Positions 7,775 through 16,422 of a DNA stretch of 64,000 nt are shown here, in pieces. Every line of letters begins with the position of its first letter. The stretch's first letter is position 1. The stretch comes from Micromonospora sp. ATCC 39149 (lineage in GTDB: Bacteria > Actinomycetota > Actinomycetes > Mycobacteriales > Micromonosporaceae): NCBI RefSeq assembly GCF_000158815.1, contig NZ_GG657738.1, positions 4,165,596 through 4,229,595 on the forward strand, written 5' to 3'. Position numbers and translations under genes: made by a program. Below the pieces are notes generated by a model that was not told the origin of the DNA, searched no databases, and saw only the letters and a program-made list of their open reading frames with translations.

Positions 7775-8923
7775 TCAGCGGCCGGCGGGCTTGAGGCCGA
7801 GCGGCTTGCCGAGCAAAGACTCCCGCCGCACCGCGAGCCGGTCGGCGACCTGACCGAGGGCCCTCGCGGCCGGCGACTCCGGCTCGGCCAGCACGATCGG
7901 GTTACCGGCGTCACCGGCCTCCCGGACCCGGGTGTCCAGCGGGATCTGGCCGAGCAGCGGCACCTGGGCCCCGATCGTCCGGGTCAGCGACTCGGCGACC
8001 ATCTCGCCGCCGCCGGAGCCGAAGATCTCCATCCGGGAACCGTCCGGCAGCTCCAGCCAGGACATGTTCTCGATCACGCCGACCACCCGCTGGTGGGTCT
8101 GGAGCGCGATCGCGCCGGCCCGCTCGGCCACCTCGGCCGCGGCGGCCTGCGGTGTGGTGACCACCAGGATCTCCGCGTTCGGCAGTAGCTGGGCCAGCGA
8201 GATGGCCACGTCGCCGGTGCCCGGGGGCAGGTCGAGCAGGAGCACGTCCAGGTCGCCCCAGTAGACGTCGGCGAGGAACTGCTGCAACGCCCGGTGCAGC
8301 ATCGGGCCGCGCCACACCACGGCCGCGTTGCCCGAGGTGAACATGCCGATCGAGATGACCTTCACGCCGTGCGACTGCGGCGGCATGATCATGTCTTCCA
8401 CCCGGGTGGGGCGGCCGTCCGTGCCGAGCATCCGGGGCACCGAGTGGCCGTAGATGTCCGCGTCGACCACGCCCACGCTCAGGCCCCGGGCGGCCAGCGC
8501 GGCGGCCAGGTTCACCGTGACGCTGGACTTGCCGACGCCGCCCTTGCCACTGGCGACCGCGTACACGCGGGTGCGGGAGCCGGGCTGGGCGAACGGGATC
8601 ACCGGTTCCTCCGTGGCGGAGCCGCCGCGCAGCTTCGCCTGGAGGCCCTGGCGCTGCTCGGGACTCATCACCCCGAACTCGATCTCCACCCCGGTCACCC
8701 CGGGCACCGCGCCAACGGCGGCGGTGATGTCGGCGCGCAGCTTGTCCTTCAGCGGGCAGCCGGCCACGGTGAGCAGCAGCTCGACCCGGACCACCCCGTC
8801 GTCGCCGACCTGGGCGGAGCGGACCATGCCGAGGTCGGTGATGGGCCGGCGGATCTCCGGGTCGTCGACGGTGGCCAGGGCGGCCTGGACGGCGTCCTCG
8901 ACGGTGCTGACGGGTGCTGACAT
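7775..8923 (-). CDS. mrp: Mrp/NBP35-family Fe-S cluster carrier ATPase
   Basis: A 382-aa cytosolic P-loop ATPase that assembles or transfers Fe-S clusters. An N-terminal MIP18/DUF59 domain (about 5-85, with 'CPLKD') is followed by a ParA/MinD-type ATPase domain with a deviant Walker A SGKGGVGKS at 125-133 and 'LLDLPPGTGD' for Walker B. The start chosen is ATG at 8923 (MSAPVSTVEDAV). The frame is open further upstream, but that stretch is the 18-bp tandem repeat. It corresponds to Rv1229c in the mycobacterial block. Confidence 0.92.
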   Translation of the reverse strand: MSAPVSTVEDAVQAALATVDDPEIRRPITDLGMVRSAQVGDDGVVRVELLLTVAGCPLKDKLRADITAAVGAVPGVTGVEIEFGVMSPEQRQGLQAKLRGGSATEEPVIPFAQPGSRTRVYAVASGKGGVGKSSVTVNLAAALAARGLSVGVVDADIYGHSVPRMLGTDGRPTRVEDMIMPPQSHGVKVISIGMFTSGNAAVVWRGPMLHRALQQFLADVYWGDLDVLLLDLPPGTGDVAISLAQLLPNAEILVVTTPQAAAAEVAERAGAIALQTHQRVVGVIENMSWLELPDGSRMEIFGSGGGEMVAESLTRTIGAQVPLLGQIPLDTRVREAGDAGNPIVLAEPESPAARALGQVADRLAVRRESLLGKPLGLKPAGR

Positions 8924-8994
8924 GCCCGCAATGCTACGTCGGGGGTGATAGGTGCCGGCCGCCGGCGGCCCGGTGTGAGCGAGTCGATGGCGGC

Positions 8995-9095
8995 GGCCCG
9001 GCCGGTCAGTGCGGCCCGGCCGGTCAGTGCGGCCCGGCCGGTCAGTGCGGCCCGGCCGGTCAGTGCGGCCCGGCCGGTCAGTGCGGCCCGACCGG
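8995..9095. repeat. 18-bp tandem repeat, 5 full copies plus partial
   Basis: The unit GGCCCGGCCGGTCAGTGC is repeated exactly at 8995, 9013, 9031, 9049 and 9067, and a partial copy (GGCCCGACCGG) begins at 9085. The array lies in the 199-bp gap between mrp and the DUF1003 gene, about 70 bases upstream of the mrp start. The unit is a multiple of three, so every frame stays open, but no coding gene is supported here. Copy number probably varies between strains. Confidence 0.95.
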
Positions 9096-9122
9096 GCTCG
9101 TCGCCGCATCGAAAACGGGTGG

Positions 9123-9740
9123 TCAGCGCGGGCCGGCCGGCCCCTCCGGCCGGCCGGCCCGGGCGATGTCGCCATCCATCTCGTCGAGGGGCTCGTCGAG
9201 GTGTGGCCCGCCGCGCGGCGACGGCCGTCCCTGCTGCCGGCGTTCCAGCTTCTGTCGGCGCTGGGCGGCCTCGTCCAGTTCCTCGGCCAGGCGGGCGAGC
9301 TCCGTGCGGAGGAAGTCCCGCGTCGCCACCTCGCCCAGCGCGATCCGCAGCGCGGCGACCTCCCGGGCCAGGTACTCGGTGTCCGCCTTCTGCATACCCG
9401 CGCGCCGCCGGTCCTCCTCCAGCGCCACCCGGTCCCGGTCGGTCTGTCGGTTCTGCGCGAGCAGGATAAGCGGCGCCGCGTAGGACGCCTGGAGGGAGAG
9501 CACCAGGGTCAGGAACGTGAAGGTGTACGGGTCGAAGCGCAGGTTCGCCGGGGCCAGGGTGTTCCAGCCGAACCAGGCGGCGATCACCACCGTCATGTAG
9601 ACGATGAAGTTCGCCGTGCCCATGCCCCGGGCGATCCCCTCGGACCAACGGCCGAACGCCTCCGGATCGAACCGGGGCAGCTTCACGCCCCGGGGCTCGC
9701 GAGGCTGGTCCAGCCGCTCGGCCCGCCGCTGCTCACTCAT
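9123..9740 (-). CDS. DUF1003 family membrane protein
   Basis: A 205-aa protein of unknown function. Two membrane helices are visible (about 43-61 'NFIVYMTVVIAAWFGWN' and 74-96 'FTFLTLVLSLQASYAAPLIL'), followed by a long charged coiled-coil-like C-terminal region rich in Arg and Glu (about 105-170). This is the typical DUF1003 layout. The start overlaps the end of the upstream MgtE_N/CBS gene by 8 bases, so the two are translationally coupled. A matching pair exists in Mycobacterium (Rv1231c/Rv1232c), which suggests a shared envelope or ion-related role. Confidence 0.85.
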   Translation of the reverse strand: MSEQRRAERLDQPREPRGVKLPRFDPEAFGRWSEGIARGMGTANFIVYMTVVIAAWFGWNTLAPANLRFDPYTFTFLTLVLSLQASYAAPLILLAQNRQTDRDRVALEEDRRRAGMQKADTEYLAREVAALRIALGEVATRDFLRTELARLAEELDEAAQRRQKLERRQQGRPSPRGGPHLDEPLDEMDGDIARAGRPEGPAGPR

Positions 9741-11019
9741 TGGCGCCGTCCAGCACCTCGTGCGCGGGCGCCGGGGCGGTCGGGGCGTCCCGGTCGCGCC
9801 AGTCGCGCGGCAGCGAGTGGTCCAGCACGTCGTCGACGGTGACCGCGCCGACGAGCCGGTTGTTGCGGTCCACGACCGGCATGGCGACCAGGTCGTAGGT
9901 GGCCATCCGGCGGGTGATCTCCGGCAGCGGGGTGGCCGGGCGCAGCGGGTCGATGTCGTTGACCACCACCCCGCCGAGTAGGTCGGCCGGGGGCTCCCGG
10001 AGCAGCCGCTGGAAGTGCACCATGCCCAGGTACCGGCCGGTCGGGGTGGTCAGCGGCGCGCGGGCCACGAAGACCTGCGCGGCCACCGCAGGGGAGAGCT
10101 GCTCCTCCCGGATTCGGGCCAGGGCCTCGGCGACCGTGGCGTCCGGCGGCAGGATCACCGGCTCCGAGGTCATCACGCTGCCCGCCGTCCCCGACGAGTA
10201 CTTCAGCAACTGGCGTACGGGGTCGGCCTCGTCCGGCTCCATCAGGTCCAGCAGCACGTCCTGCTCGGTCGGGGGCAACTCGTTGAGCAGGTCGGCGGCG
10301 TCGTCCGGGTCCATCTCCTCCAGCACGTCCGCGGCCCGTTCCCGGTCCAGCGCGGCGAGGATCTCCACCTGGTCGTGCTCGGGCAGCTCGCTGAGCACGT
10401 CGGCCAGCCGCTCGTCGTCCAGCGCCGCCGCCACCTCGTTGCGCCGGCTGTCCGGCAGGTCCTGGAGGACATTGGCCAGGTCGGCCGGGCGCATGTCCTC
10501 CAGGACGGCGAGCAGGTTCGCCGTACCCCGGTTCTCGCCGATGTCACTGAGACCGCGTACCCGGTCCCACTCGACCTGGTGCAGGTGGCCGCGGCGGGTG
10601 AGCCGACCGGTGTGCTCGCGGACGGCGACGCGGGCCAGTGACCACTCGCCGCCCCGGCTGCGCTCCATGGCCACGTCGACCACCGACCCGGGCTGGCCGC
10701 CGGGGTCGAGCTGCACGCGCCGGTCCAGCAGCTCCTGGAGCACCAGCAGCTCGTTGGGGCGCTTTTCGAACCGGCGTAGGTTGAGCGTGCCGCTGCCGAG
10801 CACCACCGCCTCGGCGTCGATGCTGGTGATCCGGTTGATGGACAGGAAGATCCTCCGGCGCATCGGCATCTCCGCGACCAGCCCCACCACCTCCGGCGGG
10901 CGCTGGGTGGGCCGCAGCCGGGCCACCGCGTCGCGCACCCGACCCACCTGGTCACCGTTGGGGTCGAAGACGGCGACTCCGGCGAGTCGGGCGATGTAGA
11001 CCCGGTTCGGCGTGCTCAC
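9733..11019 (-). CDS. MgtE N-terminal and CBS domain protein without a channel
   Basis: About 428 aa. An N-terminal PRC-barrel-like region (starts STPNRVYIARLAG, with 'VFDPNGDQVGRVRD') is followed by an MgtE_N superhelical domain (about 165-285, repeated 'LNELPPTEQ', 'LSELPEHDQ') and paired CBS domains (about 290-410). In true MgtE magnesium channels these are the cytosolic sensor parts. The five-helix pore is absent here, so this is a stand-alone sensor or regulator and not a transporter. The GTG at 11025 could also be the start. Coupled to the DUF1003 membrane protein. Confidence 0.85.
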   Translation of the reverse strand: MSTPNRVYIARLAGVAVFDPNGDQVGRVRDAVARLRPTQRPPEVVGLVAEMPMRRRIFLSINRITSIDAEAVVLGSGTLNLRRFEKRPNELLVLQELLDRRVQLDPGGQPGSVVDVAMERSRGGEWSLARVAVREHTGRLTRRGHLHQVEWDRVRGLSDIGENRGTANLLAVLEDMRPADLANVLQDLPDSRRNEVAAALDDERLADVLSELPEHDQVEILAALDRERAADVLEEMDPDDAADLLNELPPTEQDVLLDLMEPDEADPVRQLLKYSSGTAGSVMTSEPVILPPDATVAEALARIREEQLSPAVAAQVFVARAPLTTPTGRYLGMVHFQRLLREPPADLLGGVVVNDIDPLRPATPLPEITRRMATYDLVAMPVVDRNNRLVGAVTVDDVLDHSLPRDWRDRDAPTAPAPAHEVLDGANE

Positions 11020-11052
11020 GGCCACCAGCCTAAGCGCCTACTGTCTATCAAC

Positions 11053-11922
11053 ATGTCGACCTTGGCCTACGAGATCGTGGACGTCTTCACCGACCGCCCG
11101 TTCGCCGGCAATCCGCTGGCTGTGGTGTTCGGCGCCGAAGGGCTGGCCACCGAACAGATGCAGTCGCTCGCGCTGGAGTTCAACCTGTCCGAGACGGTGT
11201 TCGTGCTGCCGCCCACCCAGGTCGGGGCCACCTACCGGGCGCGGATCTTCACTCCCACCGACGAGCTGCCGTTCGCCGGCCACCCTAGCGTCGGCGCGGC
11301 GGTGACCGCGAGCCGCCGGGGGATGTTCGGTGTGGGGCAGGTCACCCAGGAGTGCGGGGTCGGCGTGCTGCCGATCGAGGTCACCGCGACGAGCGCGACG
11401 CTGACCGGCGGTGTGCCCACGCTCGGCCCCGAGCTGGACCTGGAGCCGCTGCTGGAAGTGGTCGGCCTCGCCGTCGCCGACCACGCCGGCCCGCCGCCCC
11501 GGGTCGCCGGGTGCGGGCTGGAGTTCCCGTTCCTGCCGGTGCGGGGGGAGGCGGTGGCCCGCGCCCGGGTCGACTCGGGCGCGGCGCAGCGGTACGGCAT
11601 CGAGCACGTCAGCATCTTCTCCTGGGACGCCGACTCGCAAACCGCGCATGCCCGGGTCTTCGTCCCCGGGCACGGCGTGCCGGAGGACCCGGCGACCGGA
11701 TCGGCCGCCCTCGGGCTCGGCGTGTGGTTGGTCGCCAGTGGGCTGCTCCCCGGCGAGGGCCGCTCCTCCTACACCGTCCGGCAGGGCGCCGAACTGCGCC
11801 GTCCGTCCGTGCTGGCCTGCACGGTCACCGCCGTCGGCGGCGCGGCGGTCGGCGCGACCGTGAGCGGCGACGTGATGTCGGTGGCGCGCGGCGAGATCGC
11901 CGTCCCACCCTTCGTGGGCTAG
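11053..11922 (+). CDS. PhzF-family isomerase
   Basis: A 289-aa protein of the PhzF/diaminopimelate-epimerase-like fold. The catalytic glutamate is E47 in 'FNLSETVFV', and 'FAGNPLAVV', 'FAGHPSVGAA' and 'DPATGSAALGLGVWL' are family hallmarks in both halves. Phenazine isomerase itself is only one member, and most stand-alone actinobacterial homologues have unknown substrates. No phenazine genes are nearby. The start ATG at 11053 is divergent from the MgtE_N/CBS gene with only about 30 bases between starts. A repeat element begins immediately after the stop. Confidence 0.85.
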   Translation: MSTLAYEIVDVFTDRPFAGNPLAVVFGAEGLATEQMQSLALEFNLSETVFVLPPTQVGATYRARIFTPTDELPFAGHPSVGAAVTASRRGMFGVGQVTQECGVGVLPIEVTATSATLTGGVPTLGPELDLEPLLEVVGLAVADHAGPPPRVAGCGLEFPFLPVRGEAVARARVDSGAAQRYGIEHVSIFSWDADSQTAHARVFVPGHGVPEDPATGSAALGLGVWLVASGLLPGEGRSSYTVRQGAELRRPSVLACTVTAVGGAAVGATVSGDVMSVARGEIAVPPFVG

Positions 11923-11977
11923 GTGCAAGGAAGGGCCCTGTTAACGCCTGCGGTAGAGAAGGGCACCCCTCTCACCG
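11923..11977 (+). repeat. dispersed repeat copy A directly after phzF-like stop
   Basis: Begins GTGCAAGGAAGGGCCC at the base after the stop codon, continues TGTTAACGC and ends near AAGGGCACCCC. It matches the element at 19807-19864 through most of its length and contains a G/C inverted repeat around the TTAAC core. Such elements are, as I recall, common in Micromonosporaceae genomes. The location suggests a 3' end or terminator role. Confidence 0.75.
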
Positions 11978-12100
11978 CCTCGGAGCGCGGGCCGGCGCAC
12001 CTCGGAGCGCGTACCGGCGGGCGTACGGCTCGGAGCGCGCACCGGCCGGCCGACCGGCGTACGGTCGCGTGGGCCGGCAGCAGTGCGGGAGGATGCGCAG

Positions 12101-12322
12101 GTGACTGACGAGGTGGACGAGCGGGTCGGCACGCCGCTGCTCGACGAGGCGGTGAAGCTGGTCGACGAGGCGGTGAAGAAGGCCGCCGTGGCCTGGGTGG
12201 GCGTTGTGGGCGGGCCGGGACGGGCGCTGTGGTGCGTACCGTCGGAGGGGTCGCTGCTGGTCGTGAGCGGCCCCGGCGAGCAGGCCGCGCCCGGGCTCGC
12301 GGAGCGACCGAGGCGCGGGTGA
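12101..12322 (+). CDS. small conserved hypothetical protein, 73 aa
   Basis: Starts with GTG at 12101 (VTDEVDERVG) after GGAGGA. It is a helical N-terminus with a heptad-like 'LLDEAVKLVDEAVKKAAVAWV' stretch, followed by a small hydrophobic segment with Gly. The stop overlaps the next start (GTGA), which indicates a two-gene operon. No function recognised. Confidence 0.65.
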   Translation: MTDEVDERVGTPLLDEAVKLVDEAVKKAAVAWVGVVGGPGRALWCVPSEGSLLVVSGPGEQAAPGLAERPRRG

Positions 12323-12636
12323 CCCTGGCGCGGCGATCACGGCGGGCGGATCGTCACCTGGCCCGCCCGGTGACCCGGCTGGCCCCCGGTACCGAAGAGT
12401 GGACGGCCCTGGCCCCGACGGTGGCGGCCAAGCGGCTCAACGCGCCCGGCCCCACGGCCGATCTGGTGGCCCGGTGGGTCACCGACGGCTGCGCCCTGGT
12501 CCGGCTCACCCCGGCCGGCGATCCGGCCGCCGGCGACCGGTTGCCGGACGCCTCGCTCGCCGAGCCACCCCGGGCGGCCCCGGTGGTCCGGGCCACCCGC
12601 AGGCCGTTCCGGCTGCACCGCGTCCGGCGCCGCTGA
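12319..12636 (+). CDS. small hypothetical protein, 105 aa, coupled to preceding gene
   Basis: The GTG at 12319 overlaps the upstream TGA. The product is basic at both ends (RRSRRADRH near the start, RRPFRLHRVRRR at the end) with a central region 'PTADLVARWVTDGCALVRLTPAGD' that could form a small alpha/beta domain. There is no membrane segment. Overlapping starts and codon usage support it as real. Function unknown. Confidence 0.6.
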   Translation: MTLARRSRRADRHLARPVTRLAPGTEEWTALAPTVAAKRLNAPGPTADLVARWVTDGCALVRLTPAGDPAAGDRLPDASLAEPPRAAPVVRATRRPFRLHRVRRR

Positions 12637-12678
12637 CGGGCCCGAGCCGGCCGCGCCGCGCGCTGCGGCGACCGGGGG

Positions 12679-13377
12679 TCAGACCGGTTCGGCGACCGGT
12701 TCCACCAGGTCGAGGACGTCGCTGAGCGAACCCAGCTCCGGCCCGTCCCAGGCCGGTTCGGCGTTGAAGACCATGTGCTCGACAAGGTCCGGGGCGGCCA
12801 GCCGCACCGCCGTCATGCCGGCCCGCCGCGCGCCCGTGAGCTCCTGGCTGCCGCCGTCGCCGACGTACAGGCAGTCGCCCGGGGACAGCCCGAGCGGGCG
12901 ACACGCCGAGAGGTAGAGCGCCGGATCGGGCTTGCAGCGGCCAAGCTGCACCGAGAACACCCGCACGTCGAGCAGTGGGGCCACGGCCAGCTCCGGCAGG
13001 AACGCCGGCAACTCGTGGGTGCAGTCGCTGACCAGGCCGGTGCGTAGCCCCCGCTGGCGCAGCGCCGCCAGCACGGGCACCGCCTCGTCGCGCAGCCGGG
13101 TGTCCGCGCGGATCGCCCGGTGCCGGGAAGCGACCGCCGCACGCAGCGCGCTCTTCGGCGGGTGTACGCCGGCCTGCGCGCATACCCAGCGCAGGGTCGC
13201 CTCGGCGTCGCCGAACCGGCCGCTGGCCCGCTGGTAGTAGCTGCGGTCGAGCACGTCGACGAGCGCGTCGACCGGGCAACCGAGCAGCTCGGCGGTGGAC
13301 CGGTGAGCCGTGCCACGTTGCACGGAACAGGTGAGCGTGCCGAAGAAGTCGAACAGCACCGCGCGAAAGACGGGCAT
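12679..13377 (-). CDS. HAD-superfamily hydrolase
   Basis: A 232-aa haloacid-dehalogenase-fold phosphatase-like enzyme. Motif I is LFDFFGTLT with nucleophile D10 (the usual second Asp is Phe, as in several HAD subfamilies). Motif II is in 'TGLVSDCTHEL', motif III Lys in 'RCKPDPALYL' and motif IV in 'YVGDGGSQEL'. A helical cap lies between motifs I and II. The start ATG at 13377 follows GGAGG at nine bases. A longer reading to 13470 exists but lacks a ribosome binding site. Substrate unknown. Convergent with the preceding small operon. Confidence 0.85.
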   Translation of the reverse strand: MPVFRAVLFDFFGTLTCSVQRGTAHRSTAELLGCPVDALVDVLDRSYYQRASGRFGDAEATLRWVCAQAGVHPPKSALRAAVASRHRAIRADTRLRDEAVPVLAALRQRGLRTGLVSDCTHELPAFLPELAVAPLLDVRVFSVQLGRCKPDPALYLSACRPLGLSPGDCLYVGDGGSQELTGARRAGMTAVRLAAPDLVEHMVFNAEPAWDGPELGSLSDVLDLVEPVAEPV

Positions 13378-13486
13378 GGGGAAGTGCCTCCGGACGTCGA
13401 GGGGGAGGGCCGCCGGCGGAAATTCCATGATCGTAACCGAGTGCTGACGTTCCGTGTCGACGGGTGTCATGTGAGGATTGCTTCCC

Positions 13487-14533
13487 GTGTCCGTACCTCA
13501 GCACCACCGCCCGGTGGACCCGCTGACCGGCGGGGTCGTCGCCCTGGCCGTTCTCGCGGTCTCGTCGTCCGCGCCGCTGATCGCCTTCGCCGCCGCGCCG
13601 GCCCTGGCCATCGCCTTCTGGCGGAACCTGCTCTCGGTCGGTGCGCTCGTCCCGTTCGCGTTGACCCGGCGGCGGGTCGAGTTCCGGGCGCTGACCCGGC
13701 GGGGCGCCGACCGTGACGGGAGCCCGCCGGTGGGCGCGGGTCGCCGCGAGGGTTGGTACTGCGTGCTGTCCGGGGTGGCGCTGGCCGCCCACTTCGCCAC
13801 CTGGATGCCGAGCATCCGGCTCACCTCAGTCGCCGCCGCCGCGGCCCTGGTCGCCACCCAGCCGGTCTGGCAGGGGCTGATCGCCCGAGGTCAGGGCCGC
13901 CGGCTGCCGCCGGCCGTGTGGGTCGGCATCGGGGTGGCGGTCGGCGGGGCGGCCCTCGCCTCCGGGGCCGACTTCGTCGCCTCCGGGCGGGCGTTCGCCG
14001 GTGACCTGCTCGCGGTGGCCGGCGGCCTCTTCGCGGCGGTCTACACCGCCCTCGGCGAGCGGGCCCGGATCGCCATCAGCACCACCACCTACACCACCAT
14101 CTGCTACGGGGTGTGTGCGCTGATCCTGCTGGCCGTCTGCCTGGTCGGCGGGGTGCCGCTGGGCGGGTACGACACCAACACCTGGCTGGCGATCCTCGGC
14201 CTGGTGGCGGGTGCCCAACTGCTGGGCCACTCGATGTTCAACTACGCGCTGCGGCGGATCTCCGCGACCACGGTCAGCGTGCTGATCCTGCTGGAGGCGC
14301 CCGGCGCGGCCCTGATCGCCTGGGCCTGGCTCGGCCAGCTACCCCGGGCCGGCGCGGTGCCCGGGCTCGCGCTGATCCTGGTCGGCGTCGCCGTGGTGGT
14401 GCTCGGCGGAGCCCGGACCGGCCGCCGTCACGGCTCGACGCCGACCGCCTTCGCGCTGGCCGTCCAGAGTCGGGCGGCGAGCTGGGGGTCGCTGGCCTTG
14501 CGCATCGGTCGGCGGAGCCGGCGGTCACTGTAG
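13487..14533 (+). CDS. EamA/DMT-superfamily transporter
   Basis: A 348-aa drug/metabolite-type transporter with about ten membrane helices arranged as two EamA repeats. The second repeat contains 'YALRRISATTVSVLILLEAPGAAL', the typical EamA segment. The start GTG at 13487 lies nine bases after GAGGA, and a TTG at 13478 is less likely. The C-terminal tail (RTGRRHG onward) is polar and overlaps the 3' end of the convergent SDR gene by about 106 bases, which is unusual and could mean the true stop was lost. Likely exports a small metabolite. Confidence 0.85.
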   Translation: MSVPQHHRPVDPLTGGVVALAVLAVSSSAPLIAFAAAPALAIAFWRNLLSVGALVPFALTRRRVEFRALTRRGADRDGSPPVGAGRREGWYCVLSGVALAAHFATWMPSIRLTSVAAAAALVATQPVWQGLIARGQGRRLPPAVWVGIGVAVGGAALASGADFVASGRAFAGDLLAVAGGLFAAVYTALGERARIAISTTTYTTICYGVCALILLAVCLVGGVPLGGYDTNTWLAILGLVAGAQLLGHSMFNYALRRISATTVSVLILLEAPGAALIAWAWLGQLPRAGAVPGLALILVGVAVVVLGGARTGRRHGSTPTAFALAVQSRAASWGSLALRIGRRSRRSL

Positions 14534-15273
14534 TAGCCGCCGTCGACCAGCCGGGCCGGGTCCTGGTTGGCCAGCCAGACCAGGGTCTCCGCGCCCTTCT
14601 CGGGGCTGCGGAACGGCAGGACCCGCAGGCCGAATGCGACCAGCGGGCTGTCCGCGCCGAAACGGGTCCGCACCACGCCGGGGTGGAAGCAGTACGCCGG
14701 GATGTCCGGCCAGCGCCGGGCCGCCTCGGCGGTGAACAGGATGTTCGCCTGCTTGCTGGTGCCGTACGCGCGTATCCGCCCGTAGTCACGCAGGGCGGCG
14801 TTGAGATCGTCGGGGTCGAGCGCGCCGCTGCGGTGCGCGCCGGAGGCGGTCACCACCAGCCGACCCACCCGGTCCCGCAGCAGGGTGCTGAGCAGGAACG
14901 GGGCCAAATGGTTGGCCTGCATGGAGAGCTCGAACCCGTCGACCGTGGTCACCGGACGCAGCACGATCGCGCCGGCGTTGTTGGCCAGCACGTCGATCCG
15001 GTCGTACGCGGCGCGCAGCCGCTCGGCCAGCCCGCGCACGTCGTCGAGGACCGCGAAGTCGGCCCGGAACAGCTCGGGCCGCTCGCCGCTGGCCTCCCGT
15101 ACCCGCTCGCCGGCGGCCCGGAGCCGGGCCGGGTCCCGCCCGACCAGCACGACCTCGTCGCCCCGGCGGGCGAGGTCCACGGCGGCGGCCAGCCCGATGC
15201 CGGAGCTGGCCCCGGTCACGACCACGATCCGCCGCCCAGTGAGATCTTCCACAGGCCCATTCACCCCAGTCAC
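14428..15273 (-). CDS. short-chain dehydrogenase/reductase (retinol-dehydrogenase-like)
   Basis: A 281-aa NAD(P)-dependent oxidoreductase. The cofactor loop is TGASSGIG (20-27), followed by LANNAG (about 96-101) and the catalytic residues S144 (VTASGAH), Y170 and K174 (YGTSK). Residue 'GRDPAR' after strand 2 suggests NADP preference. It resembles the plant/animal-type 'WWOX/retinol dehydrogenase' branch with the late 'HPGVVRT' motif. Its 3' end overlaps the EamA gene on the other strand. Substrate unknown. Confidence 0.85.
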   Translation of the reverse strand: MTGVNGPVEDLTGRRIVVVTGASSGIGLAAAVDLARRGDEVVLVGRDPARLRAAGERVREASGERPELFRADFAVLDDVRGLAERLRAAYDRIDVLANNAGAIVLRPVTTVDGFELSMQANHLAPFLLSTLLRDRVGRLVVTASGAHRSGALDPDDLNAALRDYGRIRAYGTSKQANILFTAEAARRWPDIPAYCFHPGVVRTRFGADSPLVAFGLRVLPFRSPEKGAETLVWLANQDPARLVDGGYYSDRRLRRPMRKASDPQLAARLWTASAKAVGVEP

Positions 15274-15398
15274 GGCACGAGGTTACCGTGGCGTCACAAA
15301 CGCCTTTGCGATCGTTAAGTTCTCCGGTTGTCGTACCAGTGGCGTCTTTCCTGCGGGTGGCGTCGGCCCGCCCGCCGGATGCCGGAAGGAGCGCACCC

Positions 15399-16355
15399 AT
15401 GACCGCCGCCGGTCGTCCCCGCCGGTCCTGCCTCGCCGTGCCGGGCTCCAGCGTCAAGATGCTCGGCAAGGCCCAGGGCCTTTCCGCCGACCAGGTCTTC
15501 CTCGACCTGGAGGACGCCGTCGCCCCGCTGGCCAAGCCGGACGCGCGCAAGAACGTCGTGGCCGCGCTCAACGAGGGCGACTGGGCCGGCAAGACCCGGG
15601 TGGTCCGGGTCAACGACCTCACCACCCCGTGGACGTACCGGGACGTGATCGACATCGTCGAGGGGGCCGGCGCGAACCTGGACTGCGTCATGCTGCCGAA
15701 GGTGCAGAACGCCGCCCAGGTGCAGTGGCTGGACCTGACGCTCACCCAGCTGGAGAAGGCCCTCGGCCTGACGGTCGGCCGGATCGGCATCGAGGCGCAG
15801 ATCGAGAACGCCGCCGGCCTGGTCAACGTCGATGCCATCGCCGCCGCCTCGCCCCGGGTCGAGACCATCATCTTCGGCCCGGCAGACTTCATGGCCTCGA
15901 TCAACATGAGGTCGCTGGTGGTCGGCGGGCTCATCCCGGACTACCCGGGTGACCCGTACCACTACATCCTGATGCGCATCCTGATGGCCGCCCGGATGTA
16001 CGACAAGCAGGCCATCGACGGCCCGTTCCTACAGATCCGGGACACCGACGCGTTCCGCGAGGTGGCGAAGCGCTCGGCCGCGCTGGGCTTCGACGGCAAG
16101 TGGGTGCTGCACCCCGGCCAGATCGACGCCGCGAACGAGGTCTACTCGCCGGCCCAGGCCGACTACGACCACGCCGAGCTGATCCTCGACGCGTACGAGC
16201 ACTACACCTCCGAGGCCGGCGGCAGGCTCGGCGCGGTGATGCTCGGCGACGAGATGATCGACGAGGCGTCCCGCAAGATGGCTCTGGTGATCGCGGCCAA
16301 GGGCCGGGCGGCCGGGATGACCCGCACGTCGAGCTTCACGCCTCCCGCGGAGTGA
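15399..16355 (+). CDS. mcl: HpcH/HpaI (CitE-like) CoA-ester lyase, malyl/methylmalyl-CoA lyase type
   Basis: A 318-aa TIM-barrel lyase that would cleave or form (beta-methyl)malyl-CoA, giving acetyl- or propionyl-CoA plus glyoxylate in the ethylmalonyl-CoA pathway. Recognisable segments are 'VFLDLEDAVAPLAK' (metal-ligand acidic cluster), 'VMLPKVQNAAQV', 'GIEAQIENAAGLVN' (metal-binding Glu) and 'FDGKWVLHPGQID'. It closely resembles the Streptomyces lyase encoded beside crotonyl-CoA carboxylase/reductase. The start ATG follows GGAAGGA. The acyl-CoA dehydrogenase and MaoC partners lie at 18.6 and 24.5 kb. Confidence 0.88.
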   Translation: MTAAGRPRRSCLAVPGSSVKMLGKAQGLSADQVFLDLEDAVAPLAKPDARKNVVAALNEGDWAGKTRVVRVNDLTTPWTYRDVIDIVEGAGANLDCVMLPKVQNAAQVQWLDLTLTQLEKALGLTVGRIGIEAQIENAAGLVNVDAIAAASPRVETIIFGPADFMASINMRSLVVGGLIPDYPGDPYHYILMRILMAARMYDKQAIDGPFLQIRDTDAFREVAKRSAALGFDGKWVLHPGQIDAANEVYSPAQADYDHAELILDAYEHYTSEAGGRLGAVMLGDEMIDEASRKMALVIAAKGRAAGMTRTSSFTPPAE

Positions 16356-16386
16356 GGGCCGTCTGCGGGATTGGGAGCCGCCGGGG

Positions 16387-16417
16387 CCGGTGCCGCCCCG
16401 GGCCGGGGCGGCACCGG
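16387..16417. terminator. hairpin between CoA-ester lyase and DUF4190 genes
   Basis: A perfect 13-bp stem (CCGGTGCCGCCCC with GGGGCGGCACCGG, 5-base loop) between two convergent genes. It can serve both strands. Confidence 0.7.
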
Positions 16418-16422
16418 GCGGG

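Noticed and set aside
8995..9095. Tandem 18-bp repeats as a CRISPR array
   Set aside because: Copies are directly adjacent with no unique spacers, and no cas genes are present.
11053..11922. PhzF-like gene as sign of phenazine biosynthesis
   Set aside because: No phzA/B/D/E/G genes nearby; stand-alone PhzF-fold proteins are common and unrelated to phenazines.
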